Source of the DNA: Adlercreutzia rubneri
GTDB lineage: Bacteria > Actinomycetota > Coriobacteriia > Coriobacteriales > Eggerthellaceae
Reading direction: 5' to 3'
Length of the DNA stretch: 64,000 nucleotides
Assembly (NCBI RefSeq): GCF_009755265.1
Contig: NZ_WPOO01000008.1
Location: 39,957 to 103,956, forward strand
The notes below the pieces were generated by a model. That model did not search any database and was not told where the DNA came from. It was given only the letters and a program-made list of their open reading frames with translations. Positions 25,983 to 35,225 of this stretch are shown piece after piece. The position numbers and the translations under genes are program-made. Each line of letters begins with the position of its first letter. The stretch's first letter is position 1.

Positions 25983-26875
25983 GAAAGCTCCCCCAGCTCG
26001 TCGAGGGCCGCGTCCTCCAGCTCGAGCAGGTGCTTGAGGGCACGCTGCACCGCCCGCTCTTCCACTGCCTCGCCGAACATCGACACAAGCACGGCGTACA
26101 AGTCGTCGGCCACATCCTGCACGCAGAGCATCCCCTGCGGCGTGAGCTTGAACAGGATGCCGCGCGCATCGCGGTCGTCGGGAACGCGCACGAGGTAGCC
26201 CTGCTCCTCCAGGCGAACCGAGGCGGTGGTCACATAGGCCCGGCCCGTCCGCAGGAAGGCCACCACATCGCGGGCGCGCAGCATCCTCGTCGCCGTGCGG
26301 CGCTTCGGGTAGAGCTCCAACAGGAAACGGAAATCGGTGAACGACAGCGACGTCGCCTTCTTGATCGCGACCAGCACGGCGCCGTGGAGCATGGCCGTCG
26401 CCGCCAGCCCGCGCCGGGCGTCGAACACCCCGACGGACTCGCCCGCACGAGAACCGCTCGCGTAGTAACTCCCCGGGAGGGAGAACGCCCTCCGGAGCAA
26501 GTCAGCCAAAACGGCGCGCTCCTCATCGGCCAGTCCGCCCACGCACAGCGCGAAGAACACATTCAAGCGCTTGGTCAGCTCCATCGTTCTCTCACGGCCG
26601 GCCCGCGTCAATTCGATGCAGCCGTCCTCGCAGGGCCTGACGAGCCCCTGATCGGCAAGAACGGCCACTGCCTCATCAACATCGGAAGGCTTCAGTACCA
26701 AGAGCCGCGCGACGCGCACCGGGCGCACATGCCCGGACTCGGGCAGCGTCAGCTGCTCCAGAAGGCGAAATTGAAGTTGGGTCATCTGCTTGGGAAGGAG
26801 TTTGGCCACGCCCCGGTTCGCCTTGGCGAGCACGGCGCACCACAAGGTGACGCTATGGGCCTTCGCGTAGTCCAC
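25976..26875 (-). CDS. Tandem MarR-like winged-helix regulator
   Basis: Protein of 299 residues that reads as two winged-helix domains in a row. The first (about 30-110) has a helix-turn-helix ending in LADQGLVRP and ELTRAGRERT. The second (about 165-285) has RARDVVAFL, a recognition helix with TTASVRLEEQGYLVR, a DDRDAR wing and KLTPQG, all typical of MarR. A fused dimer in one chain would be unusual for MarR. It overlaps the dmsA gene, so it is co-transcribed with the enzyme and probably regulates it. Confidence 0.7.
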   Translation of the reverse strand: MDYAKAHSVTLWCAVLAKANRGVAKLLPKQMTQLQFRLLEQLTLPESGHVRPVRVARLLVLKPSDVDEAVAVLADQGLVRPCEDGCIELTRAGRERTMELTKRLNVFFALCVGGLADEERAVLADLLRRAFSLPGSYYASGSRAGESVGVFDARRGLAATAMLHGAVLVAIKKATSLSFTDFRFLLELYPKRRTATRMLRARDVVAFLRTGRAYVTTASVRLEEQGYLVRVPDDRDARGILFKLTPQGMLCVQDVADDLYAVLVSMFGEAVEERAVQRALKHLLELEDAALDELGELSW

Positions 26876-26922
26876 CCGTGCCGCCCCCTTCCGCCTTCGT
26901 GTCCGATCGGCGCAAAGAAAGC

Positions 26923-26955
26923 GCCTGCGTCTGCGGCATTATAGCGCACGCAGGC
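26923..26955. promoter_or_regulatory. Inverted repeat around a minus-strand -10 box
   Basis: GCCTGCGT (26923-26930) and ACGCAGGC (26948-26955) flank a minus-strand TATAAT at 26938-26943, upstream of the tandem MarR-like regulator. This is a good position for autoregulation. A 14 bp repeat GCGCTCGGCGAGAA follows just to the right and recurs inside the end of torD. Confidence 0.5.
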
Positions 26956-26984
26956 ACAGGCGCTCGGCGAGAAAGCGCTCTTCT

Positions 26985-27671
26985 TTAGGCTGCACAGGTT
27001 GATGCGCTCGGCGAGAAGGCCCGCACAACGCCAAGCAGACCCTCGGCGAGATCGGCCAGCAGACCGTAGTAGGTCGCCCCCTCCTCATAGAGCGCCGTCG
27101 TAAACCGCCCGAGCCAGGGGAGCAGGTCGATCTCCACGAACGATTCCAGCAAAGCCGCCTCTTCCGTCCCCGCAGGGCCGCCCGAGGCCGCCCGCCGAGC
27201 AAGCTCGCTGCAGTAGAGAAGCTCGATACCGATATGATCGGCGTACTGGTTGTTCTCGTTCGACACCTCGAGGGCCGCCTGGCGAAGGCGCTCCCGCATG
27301 CGAAACGTCGGCTCGCCGAACCCGTTCGTCACGCCCTCCTGCACGTAGAAGGACTCCCACGGCGCCACCGCCGGCTCCGGCGGCCCGATGAACAGGCGCG
27401 CGTACTCCACCGAGACAGCGCGCACGCGCTCGGCGCGCGGCACGTTCTCGCCCTCGGCCGCCCAGGCGAACAGCCCATCGAGGGCACACGCCGCCTCCTC
27501 GCTCCCGAAATCGGGGAAGGCCGCCCAGAAGGCCCGGTCGAGCGCCGCATCGGACGTCTGGCTCATCGGGGCGAGAAACGAATTTCCCACAAAGGCCAGG
27601 GCACGTGCCAGCTCATCGGCGGCGGCCTCCGCATGTTGCGCGGCCTTTTCACGCTCCAAAGTGCACTCCAT
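26985..27671 (-). CDS. TorD/DmsD-family molybdoenzyme chaperone
   Basis: Protein of 228 residues, all helical. The pattern YARLFIGPPEPAVAPWESFY followed about 45 residues later by ADHIGIELLY is the TorD-family signature. These chaperones bind the Tat signal of a molybdoenzyme until cofactor insertion is complete. It is the last gene of the dmsA-dmsB-nrfD-torD operon and probably serves that Tat-exported enzyme; it might also serve the 2.1-4.7 kb enzyme, which has no torD of its own nearby. Confidence 0.9.
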   Translation of the reverse strand: MECTLEREKAAQHAEAAADELARALAFVGNSFLAPMSQTSDAALDRAFWAAFPDFGSEEAACALDGLFAWAAEGENVPRAERVRAVSVEYARLFIGPPEPAVAPWESFYVQEGVTNGFGEPTFRMRERLRQAALEVSNENNQYADHIGIELLYCSELARRAASGGPAGTEEAALLESFVEIDLLPWLGRFTTALYEEGATYYGLLADLAEGLLGVVRAFSPSASTCAA

Positions 27672-27698
27672 GACGCATTCCCTTCCTTCTCCTCGATC

Positions 27699-28865
27699 CT
27701 ACTTCTCGCGACGCTCCACGATCAGCTTGCTCGCGAGCACCATGAACGCCAGGATCACCAGCGAGATCACGCCGGCGGCCACGAGGATCTCGATCGGCGT
27801 GGGGGCATACGAGCTCAGCACCGCGAACGACGCCGTGCCCGTCGCGTGCGCCGCCTCGCTCGAGCCGGAGATGATGCCCGGCGCTCCCATCACGTTGGGA
27901 ACGATGAAGGCAGTGAACAAGAGCCACACGCGCTTGCAGAACACACCCACCACGATGAGCACGCAGGCCACGTTGATCAGCACGGCGCTCTGGCGGTTCT
28001 TCGCGAACACGAGGATGCAGAACGGAATCACCAGACCGCAGATGATCTCGAACCAGAAGAAGGGAGCGGTGGGCCCGGTCGTCAAAAGCGCCAAGGTCTC
28101 CGCTCCAGCCGCTCCGGGATAGGCCATAGTGAGCACTTCGCAGAAGATGAAGAACGCGTCCACCGCCACGCACGTGCACAGAAGGCCGGCGAGCATGGCC
28201 ATAAGCTCGCGAGAGGTGTCGTAGATGCCGGCCTTCTTCAGAACGCCGAGCACGACGAGCAGAAGCGCAAGACCCGAGTCCATGGCGCTTGCCACGAAGA
28301 TGGGGGCCATGATGGCCGTATACCAGCCCTCCTTGGCAGCCTCGAGGCCGAAGATCCACGCCGTTACCGAGTGCACCAGGATGGCGCAGGGAAGCGCGAA
28401 GCGCGACACGATGGACACGGCGTGCTGGTTGCCGCGCGTCATGAACACGAGATAGAGCACGTTGATGATGAGGTAGCAGGTGATGACGCACACGTCCCAC
28501 AGAAGCGGGGAGGTCGGATTGGGGCCGGTCAGGATGCGCCACACGCGCTGGATGCCGCCCAAATCGATGAGCACGAACATGCCCGCCGCGCAGATGCACA
28601 CCGTGGAGAGGATGATGGCGGGAAGCGCCACCGCCTTGAACTTCGTGATGTGGAACACGCTCGCCGAGGAGGCCACGATGAGGCCGCCGGCGGAAAGCCC
28701 CACGAAGAACATGAAGTTGGTGATGTAGAGGCCCCACGAGGTGCCGTTGTTCATACCCGTCACCGTCAGGCCGAAGATGAGCTGGTACACCCAGCACCCC
28801 ACGCCCACGGCCACCACGACGGCCAGGATGGCCGCCAGGACTTTGTATCGCTTGATCAGTTCCAT
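27699..28865 (-). CDS. NrfD-type membrane subunit, third molybdoenzyme
   Basis: Protein of 388 residues with about ten hydrophobic segments. It is clearly related to the NrfD protein at 201-1472 (for example, NLDSWGLYITGFMFFVGLSAGG there and an NGTSWGLYITNFMFFVGLSAGG counterpart here). It should link menaquinol to the DmsAB-like pair. It starts nine bases after the dmsB stop, with GGAGG upstream. Confidence 0.9.
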   Translation of the reverse strand: MELIKRYKVLAAILAVVVAVGVGCWVYQLIFGLTVTGMNNGTSWGLYITNFMFFVGLSAGGLIVASSASVFHITKFKAVALPAIILSTVCICAAGMFVLIDLGGIQRVWRILTGPNPTSPLLWDVCVITCYLIINVLYLVFMTRGNQHAVSIVSRFALPCAILVHSVTAWIFGLEAAKEGWYTAIMAPIFVASAMDSGLALLLVVLGVLKKAGIYDTSRELMAMLAGLLCTCVAVDAFFIFCEVLTMAYPGAAGAETLALLTTGPTAPFFWFEIICGLVIPFCILVFAKNRQSAVLINVACVLIVVGVFCKRVWLLFTAFIVPNVMGAPGIISGSSEAAHATGTASFAVLSSYAPTPIEILVAAGVISLVILAFMVLASKLIVERREK

Positions 28866-28874
28866 GAGAGCCTC

Positions 28875-29492
28875 CTATTCGAAGTAGTGAACGGACGGAC
28901 GGGTGCCCTGGTTCTCCAGAAGCGTCCATGCCTTGCGGTTCAGGATGGTCTGGGAGATCTCGCTGTCCGGATCGTCCAAATCGCCGAAGATGCGCGCATG
29001 GGCCGGGCAGCACACGACGCACATGGGCTCCTCGCCGCGATCGGTGCGCTCACGGCACAGCGTGCACTTCTCGGCCACGCCCTTGGGCCGCACCGGCACT
29101 TCGGCATCACCGTAGTTGGCGCCCGTCACGCGCACCGGCGTCTGCCAGTTGAAGTTGCGCGCGTTGTAGGGGCAGGCGGCCATGCACATGCGGCAACCGA
29201 TGCACTTGTCATAGTCGATCTCCACGCGGCCCTTGTCGTCCTTGTAGGTGGCGCCGGTGGGGCACACGCGCTGGCACGCCGCGTTCTGGCAGTGCTGGCA
29301 GGCCACGGGCAGAAACGTGCGCGTCACATTGGGATAGGTGCCGAGCGCGCCGTCCACAACGTCACAGTCCTCGGTGAGCACGCGGTTCCAGAGCATCCCC
29401 TCGGGCACGTTGTTCTGCATCTTGCACGACAGGGCGCAGGTGTGGCAACCGACGCAGCGGTCGAGATTGATAGCAATGGCTAGTCTGGTCAT
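28875..29492 (-). CDS. 4Fe-4S ferredoxin subunit (DmsB/NrfC-like), third molybdoenzyme
   Basis: Protein of 205 residues with the four cysteine clusters CVGCHTCALSC, CQHCQNAACQRVC, CIGCRMCMAAC and CTLCRERT. It closely resembles the subunit at 1490-2122, suggesting the two complexes are paralogous. It lies ten bases after dmsA and nine before nrfD. Confidence 0.92.
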   Translation of the reverse strand: MTRLAIAINLDRCVGCHTCALSCKMQNNVPEGMLWNRVLTEDCDVVDGALGTYPNVTRTFLPVACQHCQNAACQRVCPTGATYKDDKGRVEIDYDKCIGCRMCMAACPYNARNFNWQTPVRVTGANYGDAEVPVRPKGVAEKCTLCRERTDRGEEPMCVVCCPAHARIFGDLDDPDSEISQTILNRKAWTLLENQGTRPSVHYFE

Positions 29493-29502
29493 GATGTCCC
29501 TC

Positions 29503-31923
29503 CTACGCTTTCTCGATCTCGACGAGCGTGTCGGAGAACGGGATCACCGGGCCGCACATGAGGTCGTAGCCGCGCTCGATCATCGTGTTGTTCGTGACGT
29601 TCTGCAGGTTGCCCGCGACGGTGTAATCGGCCGTGGCCGCCTCGTAGATGCGCACCGAGCCGGGACGAATGGCGTTGTTCGCGGCCGCGTGCACCTTAAA
29701 TTCGCCGCGATCGTTGAACACGCGCACCACATCGCCCGTCTCAAGGCCGCGGCTGGCCATATCGGCCGGGTTCAGCATGACGAGCGGCTCGTACATCAGC
29801 TGGAGCCAGTCTGAATCGTAGAACTGGTTGTGGATGCGGAAGCGCGTGCGCGTGTTGGTGAGCTGTAGCGGGAACTGCGCGCGCAAAGACTCGTCGGCGA
29901 TCTCGGTGCAGGGCTCCCACTGGGGCAGCTGCTGATCGAAGGGGACCATGCCGTCGTAGTACAGCTCCATGCGGCCCGTCGGCGTCGGGAACACCTGATC
30001 GGGCACAACCTCGCGGATGACCTCGCGATCGGGCACGGGCCACACGGCGCCGTTCTCCGAGATCTTCTCCACCGTAAGCTCCGACACCCACGGCTCAGTC
30101 GAGGTGGACAGAATCGCGTTGCAGCGATCGACCGAGCTTTCGGGGATGCCGGCCTTAAGACCGAGGCGGCTCGCCAACTCGCGCTGGATCCACAGGTCGG
30201 TGCGCGCCTCGAAGAGCGGGTCGATGATCTTCTCCTGGATGACGATCTGGCTGTAGCCCGCCTTCACATTGCCGAACGGCTCGTCGTACTCGAAGCGCGA
30301 CGTGCACGGCAAGATGTAGTCGGACCATTTCGCGCCCTCGGTGAAGTAGGGGTCCATGGTCACGATGAAGTCGAGCGTATCGGCCCAGTCGCACGTCACA
30401 TTCATGTTGGCCAGATGCTGCGCCACGATGTCGCCGCAGAAGATGGCCGCATGGCAGTTGTTCTCCCGGTAGGGCATGTCGTAGATGCTCACCTCGGACG
30501 CCGCGGCGGCCCAGTCCTCCGGCAGCGCCCACGCGCCGAGCGCCGGGGCGTAGCTGTTGTAGGACTGGCCCACGTAGACGCCCACGCCCGCGCCCGGCTT
30601 GCCCACGTTGCCCGTAATGGCCACGAGCACGGCGGCGGCATGCCCGGCGATATCGGCGTTGGTCATCTTGTCGTTGCCGCCCCACCCGAGCGCCAGCGAC
30701 GAGGGGCCCTCGGCGTACTCCTCGGCCAAGCTGGCGATGCGCTCGGCGGGAATGCCCGTGATCTCGGCCGCCCAATCGACCGTGTAGGGCTTCTGGCCCT
30801 CCACGAGCACATCCCACACCGTGACCGCGTTGCGACCGCGCACCTGAGTCGTGCCGGAGATCGCCGGCGTGTCGCACTGGGTGTGGTGGACGGGGTTGCC
30901 GGTGACCGGATCGATGACGAAGTAGGGGTTCTGCTCGGGCGTCTCCGGCTCAGCTTCCGCCGCCTCATCGACCGGCGCGATCTCCTCGTGATCGCGGATG
31001 AGCAGACCCGTCTCGGCATCGACGAGGAACGGCATCGTCGAGTGCTGCGCCATGAAGTCCTCGTCGGCAAGATCGTTGTCGATGATGTGCGAGATCATGC
31101 CCAAAAACAGCGCCGCATCGGTGCCGGGCTCGATGGGAATCCACTCGTCGGACTTCGAGGCCGTCGTGGAGTAGTGCGGATCGACCGTCACCATGTGCGC
31201 GCCGGCTTCCTTGGCGTCGAAGAACGTGAACACGTTGGGCAGGCTCGACTCGCAGTAGTTCGACCCCACGGTGAGCACGAGCTTCGAGCGCTGCCAGTCG
31301 CGCGCCTCGGGGGCACACATCGCGTATCCCGCGCCGAAGCCCATGGCCGGGTCGAGCCCGTTGCCGGTGCCAACATCGATGCCGTCGAAACCGCCGGTCT
31401 GCGCGCCCAGCATGGGGGCAAGGAAACCGAAGTCGGCCTCGGCGGTGGCCAGCACCATGATGGAGTCGCGGCCGTAGGCGTCCTGCGTGGTCTTGATGAG
31501 CTCGGCGACCTCGTCGAGCGCCTCATCCCAGCTGATCGGCTCGAACTGTCCGCTTCCGCGCTCGCCGACGCGCTTGAGCGGCGTCTGCACGCGGCCCTTT
31601 CCGTAGATGTGCGCGACCTCCGAGATGCCCTTCAGGCAGATGGTCTGGAAGTCGGGGTTGCCCACGCCGTTGGGCTGGACCTTCACCATGCGCCCGTCGC
31701 GCACCGTGCACGCCAGCGAGCACATGCCCCCGCAATGGCTCTGATGGTAGGTGCGCGCCACATGCTCCTCGGGCGCGGCCTCGGCCGAAGCGGGCGCCAG
31801 CCAACCGTCGGCAGTCGCCATGCTCGCCACGCCGGCGAGCCCCGCAACGCCGGCCGCAGCGCCGGCGGTCTTCAGGAAACCGCGACGCGTCAGCCGTCCG
31901 CGCGTGCTTGAAGACTCGGTCAT
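29503..31923 (-). CDS. Tat-exported molybdopterin oxidoreductase, third molybdoenzyme
   Basis: Protein of 806 residues. The Tat signal has RR at 13-14 (LTRRGFLKTAG) and an alanine-rich hydrophobic stretch. C64, C68 and C72 plus the TICLKG cysteine bind a 4Fe-4S cluster. The DMSO-reductase-family domains follow, with an acidic insert near residue 310 (EEIAPVDEAAEAEPE). The complex should work outside the membrane on an unknown acceptor. The ATG follows AGGAGAG. It heads the dmsA-dmsB-nrfD-torD operon. Confidence 0.9.
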   Translation of the reverse strand: MTESSSTRGRLTRRGFLKTAGAAAGVAGLAGVASMATADGWLAPASAEAAPEEHVARTYHQSHCGGMCSLACTVRDGRMVKVQPNGVGNPDFQTICLKGISEVAHIYGKGRVQTPLKRVGERGSGQFEPISWDEALDEVAELIKTTQDAYGRDSIMVLATAEADFGFLAPMLGAQTGGFDGIDVGTGNGLDPAMGFGAGYAMCAPEARDWQRSKLVLTVGSNYCESSLPNVFTFFDAKEAGAHMVTVDPHYSTTASKSDEWIPIEPGTDAALFLGMISHIIDNDLADEDFMAQHSTMPFLVDAETGLLIRDHEEIAPVDEAAEAEPETPEQNPYFVIDPVTGNPVHHTQCDTPAISGTTQVRGRNAVTVWDVLVEGQKPYTVDWAAEITGIPAERIASLAEEYAEGPSSLALGWGGNDKMTNADIAGHAAAVLVAITGNVGKPGAGVGVYVGQSYNSYAPALGAWALPEDWAAAASEVSIYDMPYRENNCHAAIFCGDIVAQHLANMNVTCDWADTLDFIVTMDPYFTEGAKWSDYILPCTSRFEYDEPFGNVKAGYSQIVIQEKIIDPLFEARTDLWIQRELASRLGLKAGIPESSVDRCNAILSTSTEPWVSELTVEKISENGAVWPVPDREVIREVVPDQVFPTPTGRMELYYDGMVPFDQQLPQWEPCTEIADESLRAQFPLQLTNTRTRFRIHNQFYDSDWLQLMYEPLVMLNPADMASRGLETGDVVRVFNDRGEFKVHAAANNAIRPGSVRIYEAATADYTVAGNLQNVTNNTMIERGYDLMCGPVIPFSDTLVEIEKA

Positions 31924-32142
31924 CTCTCCTCCTTGCTCTCGCTTTCAAACAGGTTTTGGAACCGCGCAAAAGTATAGGAGCGAAGGGCGCGAAATTCTAG
32001 GAAACAAGTTTTTTACTTATAGGATTTGACCTGGATTTTTACAAAAAATTGAAGGTATTTTGGTAAACAAAAGGAGGCGATGCGCTTTCGCTATAATCTA
32101 GTGAAACCCACGAGCGCATTTGACGAGAGAGCGAGCGCGAGC
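31924..32142. promoter_or_regulatory. AT-rich divergent promoter region
   Basis: This 219 bp gap between dmsA (minus) and the thioesterase gene (plus) is markedly AT-rich from about 31990 to 32075. A TATAAT at 32092-32097 could drive the thioesterase. No convincing -35 box or operator dyad was found. Confidence 0.5.
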
Positions 32143-32664
32143 ATGCACAGGCACACCCCCATCAAAGTGAGGTACGGCGAGACGGACATGATGGGGGTGG
32201 TCTACCATGCGAACTACCTGCTGTACTTCGAGGACGCCCGCATCGACTTCCTGGACGCGCTGGGCTTCTCCTATGCGGAGCGCATCGAGGGGGCCGGCTA
32301 CATGAGCCCCATCCACGACATCGAGATCCACTACAAGGCGCCGCTGCGCTACGGCGAGGCGGGCGTCGTGCGCACGTCGGTCGCGAAGAACCTGCCCATG
32401 CGCACGGTCTACCGCCAGCAGGTGTACCGGGCGGAAGATGTTTCGGAAGGCGAGGCGGCTGACGGGATCGAGGGCGATCCGGGCACGGAGGGCACTGCGG
32501 CAGCTTCCTGCCACGAGCCCCACCTGCGCGAGGGCGCGACCCCGCTCGTGGACGCGCTCGTCACCGTGTGCGTCGTCGAGCGCGACACCTTCAAGCCCGT
32601 GAGTCTGCGCCGCACCTTCCCCGACCTCTACGCCAAGTACGAGGACATCGTGGAAGAGGCCTGA
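32143..32664 (+). CDS. Hotdog-fold acyl-CoA thioesterase (YbgC/4HBT family), copy 1
   Basis: Protein of 173 residues from the ATG at 32143. The 4HBT signature is clear: VRYGETDMMGVVYHANYLLYFEDAR spans residues 8-32, with the catalytic aspartate in ETDMMG. It should hydrolyse acyl-CoA thioesters in the cytoplasm. An acidic insert of about 25 residues follows the VYRQQVY strand and is much shorter in copy 2 (39557). The two share most of their first 90 residues. No strong ribosome-binding site is visible; a start at 32080 would add 21 residues not shared with copy 2. Confidence 0.88.
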   Translation: MHRHTPIKVRYGETDMMGVVYHANYLLYFEDARIDFLDALGFSYAERIEGAGYMSPIHDIEIHYKAPLRYGEAGVVRTSVAKNLPMRTVYRQQVYRAEDVSEGEAADGIEGDPGTEGTAAASCHEPHLREGATPLVDALVTVCVVERDTFKPVSLRRTFPDLYAKYEDIVEEA

Positions 32665-32673
32665 TTGCAGCGC

Positions 32674-32710
32674 GGGGCCGCTCCCCCACGAGGGAGAACG
32701 GCCCCTTTCG
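32674..32710 (+). terminator. Terminator after the thioesterase gene
   Basis: GGGGCCG (32674-32680) pairs with CGGCCCC (32699-32705), with an inner CTCCC/GGGAG stem, followed by TTTCGT. It separates convergent thioesterase and ornithine carbamoyltransferase genes. Confidence 0.65.
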
Positions 32711-32726
32711 TATTGGCAGTATGCCT

Positions 32727-33734
32727 CTAGCGCAACGTAGCGTACATGACGGCCTTAATGGTGTGCATGCGATTTTCCGCTTCTTGGAAAACACGGGACT
32801 GCTCGGATTCGAACACCGCGTCCTCCACTTCCATCTCCGTCACGCCAAACTGCTCGGCAATCTCAGCGCCGATCGTCGTGTTCGTGTCATGGAACGAGGG
32901 GAGGCAGTGCATGAAAATTGCCCCGGGATTCGCCTTCGCCATAACCTCCTCAGTTACGCGGTAGGGCTCCAAAAGCGCAATGCGATCGCACCACAAATCG
33001 GCCGACTGACCCATGCCGACCCACACATCGGTGTAAACGGCATCCACGCCCTGAATGCCCTCGTCGATATCGTCAGTCATGGTGAGGGTCGCCCCGCTTA
33101 CCGCTGCCAATTCCTGGCAAGCTTTCCACAGCTCGGGACGGTACGTGCGATTGCCCGGAACGTCGGCCTGGGGCCCTACCTGCACAAAATCGATGCCGAG
33201 CTTGGCGCAAATAACCAAGAGAGACGAGGCGGTATTGCCCACCTGGCCGAAGAAGGCCAGCTTGCGGCCGCGCAGATCGTCCCCGAACTCCTCCCGCATG
33301 GTCAAAATATCGGCCAGAGCCTGGGTGGGGTGAAACTGGGCGGTAAGTCCGTTCCACACGGGAACGCCGGCATTCGCCGCTAAATCCTCCACGACCGACT
33401 GCTCAAAGCCGCGATACTCGATGCCGTCGTACATGCGGCCGAGCACGCGGGCGGTGTCCTCGATGGACTCCTTCTTGCCCATTTGGGAGGAACCGGGATC
33501 CAGGTAGGTCACGCCCATGCCGAGATCCATGGCGCCCACCTCGAAGGCGCAGCGGGTGCGCGTGGAGGTCTTCTCGAACAGCAGCACAATGTTCTTGCCC
33601 TCGAGGTAGCGGTGCGGGGTGCCGGCGCGCTTCACGTTCTTGAAGTCGCGAGAAAGGTCGAGCAGGTAATTGATTTGCTCGGGAGTGAAATCGAGCAACG
33701 TGAGAAAATTCTTCCCAGAGAGATTGAGCGGCAT
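32727..33734 (-). CDS. arcB: Ornithine carbamoyltransferase
   Basis: Protein of 335 residues. STRTR (57-61) is the carbamoyl-phosphate-binding motif, and HCLPSFHD near residue 270 is the ornithine-binding motif. It links carbamoyl phosphate and ornithine to citrulline. Behind arginine deiminase and an arginine/ornithine-type transporter it most likely runs in the catabolic direction, so arcB is preferred over argF; sequence alone cannot separate them. No carbamate kinase gene is present in the window. Confidence 0.9.
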   Translation of the reverse strand: MPLNLSGKNFLTLLDFTPEQINYLLDLSRDFKNVKRAGTPHRYLEGKNIVLLFEKTSTRTRCAFEVGAMDLGMGVTYLDPGSSQMGKKESIEDTARVLGRMYDGIEYRGFEQSVVEDLAANAGVPVWNGLTAQFHPTQALADILTMREEFGDDLRGRKLAFFGQVGNTASSLLVICAKLGIDFVQVGPQADVPGNRTYRPELWKACQELAAVSGATLTMTDDIDEGIQGVDAVYTDVWVGMGQSADLWCDRIALLEPYRVTEEVMAKANPGAIFMHCLPSFHDTNTTIGAEIAEQFGVTEMEVEDAVFESEQSRVFQEAENRMHTIKAVMYATLR

Positions 33735-33871
33735 AGTGAATCACCCTTTCAGATTCTTCAATAGCGAAAGTCGAATTGTCGAACGGCGATAAGCCGAAAT
33801 GGTCGGGGGCACACTCGGCGCAGCGCCGGCACAACGATCGCCCGATTGCGCCCCCGCTTCATCCGCACGCG

Positions 33872-35119
33872 CTAGATATCGGCGCGGGCGAAAGGCATGG
33901 ACATGCAGCGAGGGCCGCCGCGTCCACGGGAAAGCTCCTCGGAGGGCACCACGCACAGCTCGATGCCCGCCTTGTACAGCTCGTCGTTGGTCACGACATT
34001 GCGCTCGTAGACGCACACCTTGCCCGGAGCGATAGCCAACGTGTTGGATCCGTCGTTCCATTGCTCGCGCGAAGCCTCGACCGGATCTCCCCCGCCGCAC
34101 TCGATCAGCATGATGTCATCGACGCCCGTGGCCATTTGCAGGATGTCTTTCAGGGAGCCGTCCAGCTCGTCCACAGCCACCTCGCCCGCATTGTCGCCCT
34201 TGCGCAGACGATACGCATGCAACTCGTCGTACATACCCGGGTATACCGTGAACTTGTCGTAGTCGATCTGCGTGCACACCGTATCCAAGTGCATGGTCTC
34301 ATAGCCGAAGGGGATCTTAATGGCGTACACCGTCTCGATGGCGGAAGGCTCCTCGCCCCAGAACAAGTTCTGAGCCAACGCATCGATCGCCGCAGCCTCA
34401 GTACGCTCCGAAATACCGACAGCCAAGGTAGTCTCGTTGATGTTCAGCACATCACCGCCCTCGATATGGGCCTCGCTATGGTTGTCGTACCAGAACGGCG
34501 TTCCCGCAAAATCGGGATGATAGGTAAGGAAGGTCTTATAGAAGGGCACCTCGCGATTGCGCTGATTGTGGTACATGCGATGCAGCGCCACTCCCGTGCC
34601 GATGGAGGCAATGGGATCGCGGGAGAAATAGCTCGACGGCATCGAGAACACCACGAAGTCGTCGAATGCGAGGCCGTCTCCCTCCAAACGGGACAACGTG
34701 AGCGGGCCGGTCGCCAGATCAAGCTCGTTCACACGCATGCCGGCAAGCGCCTTGTCCACCAACTCGCGATTGTTCTCAATAGCATCGAGCTTCTCGCGAA
34801 CAAGGGGCACCAATGCCGGATCGGGAATGGGAGCCTGGACCATATATTCATCCAGAAACGCCGCGCGCGCCGCCGGGTTTACATCCATCGCCTCAGCCAG
34901 CAGCTCCTCCATATAGAGCACCTCGGCACCGGCATCGCGCAAAATGCCCGCGAAGACGTCATGCTCCTTTTGGGCGTATTCCAAATAGAAGGCATCGTGA
35001 ATCCAGCATTTTTCAAACTCGGCTGCCTTCATATTGGCAAGCTCGCGTCCCGGTCGGTGCAGCACGACGCGCTGCAGGTTTCCAATTTCGCTCGTAACGT
35101 GAATGGGCTTGTTCGCCAT
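33872..35119 (-). CDS. arcA: Arginine deiminase
   Basis: Protein of 415 residues, standard length. The catalytic cysteine is C405 in GGPRCMSMP near the C-terminus. The FSRDP, IEGGDVL and MHLDTV segments carry the other active-site residues. It converts arginine to citrulline and ammonia, first step of the ATP-yielding arginine deiminase pathway. The ATG follows AAAGGAGCGAGAG. The 137 bp gap to arcB includes a GGGGGC/GCCCCC hairpin that may tune arcB expression. Confidence 0.95.
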   Translation of the reverse strand: MANKPIHVTSEIGNLQRVVLHRPGRELANMKAAEFEKCWIHDAFYLEYAQKEHDVFAGILRDAGAEVLYMEELLAEAMDVNPAARAAFLDEYMVQAPIPDPALVPLVREKLDAIENNRELVDKALAGMRVNELDLATGPLTLSRLEGDGLAFDDFVVFSMPSSYFSRDPIASIGTGVALHRMYHNQRNREVPFYKTFLTYHPDFAGTPFWYDNHSEAHIEGGDVLNINETTLAVGISERTEAAAIDALAQNLFWGEEPSAIETVYAIKIPFGYETMHLDTVCTQIDYDKFTVYPGMYDELHAYRLRKGDNAGEVAVDELDGSLKDILQMATGVDDIMLIECGGGDPVEASREQWNDGSNTLAIAPGKVCVYERNVVTNDELYKAGIELCVVPSEELSRGRGGPRCMSMPFARADI

Positions 35120-35225
35120 CTCTCGCTCCTTTCACTGCCCTAGGGCAACATACTACTTTTCCAGATCGCGGGGCCACCGCATCCAACATTCGACGGCCTC
35201 GCGAAAAAGGTCGCTGCACCGCGGC

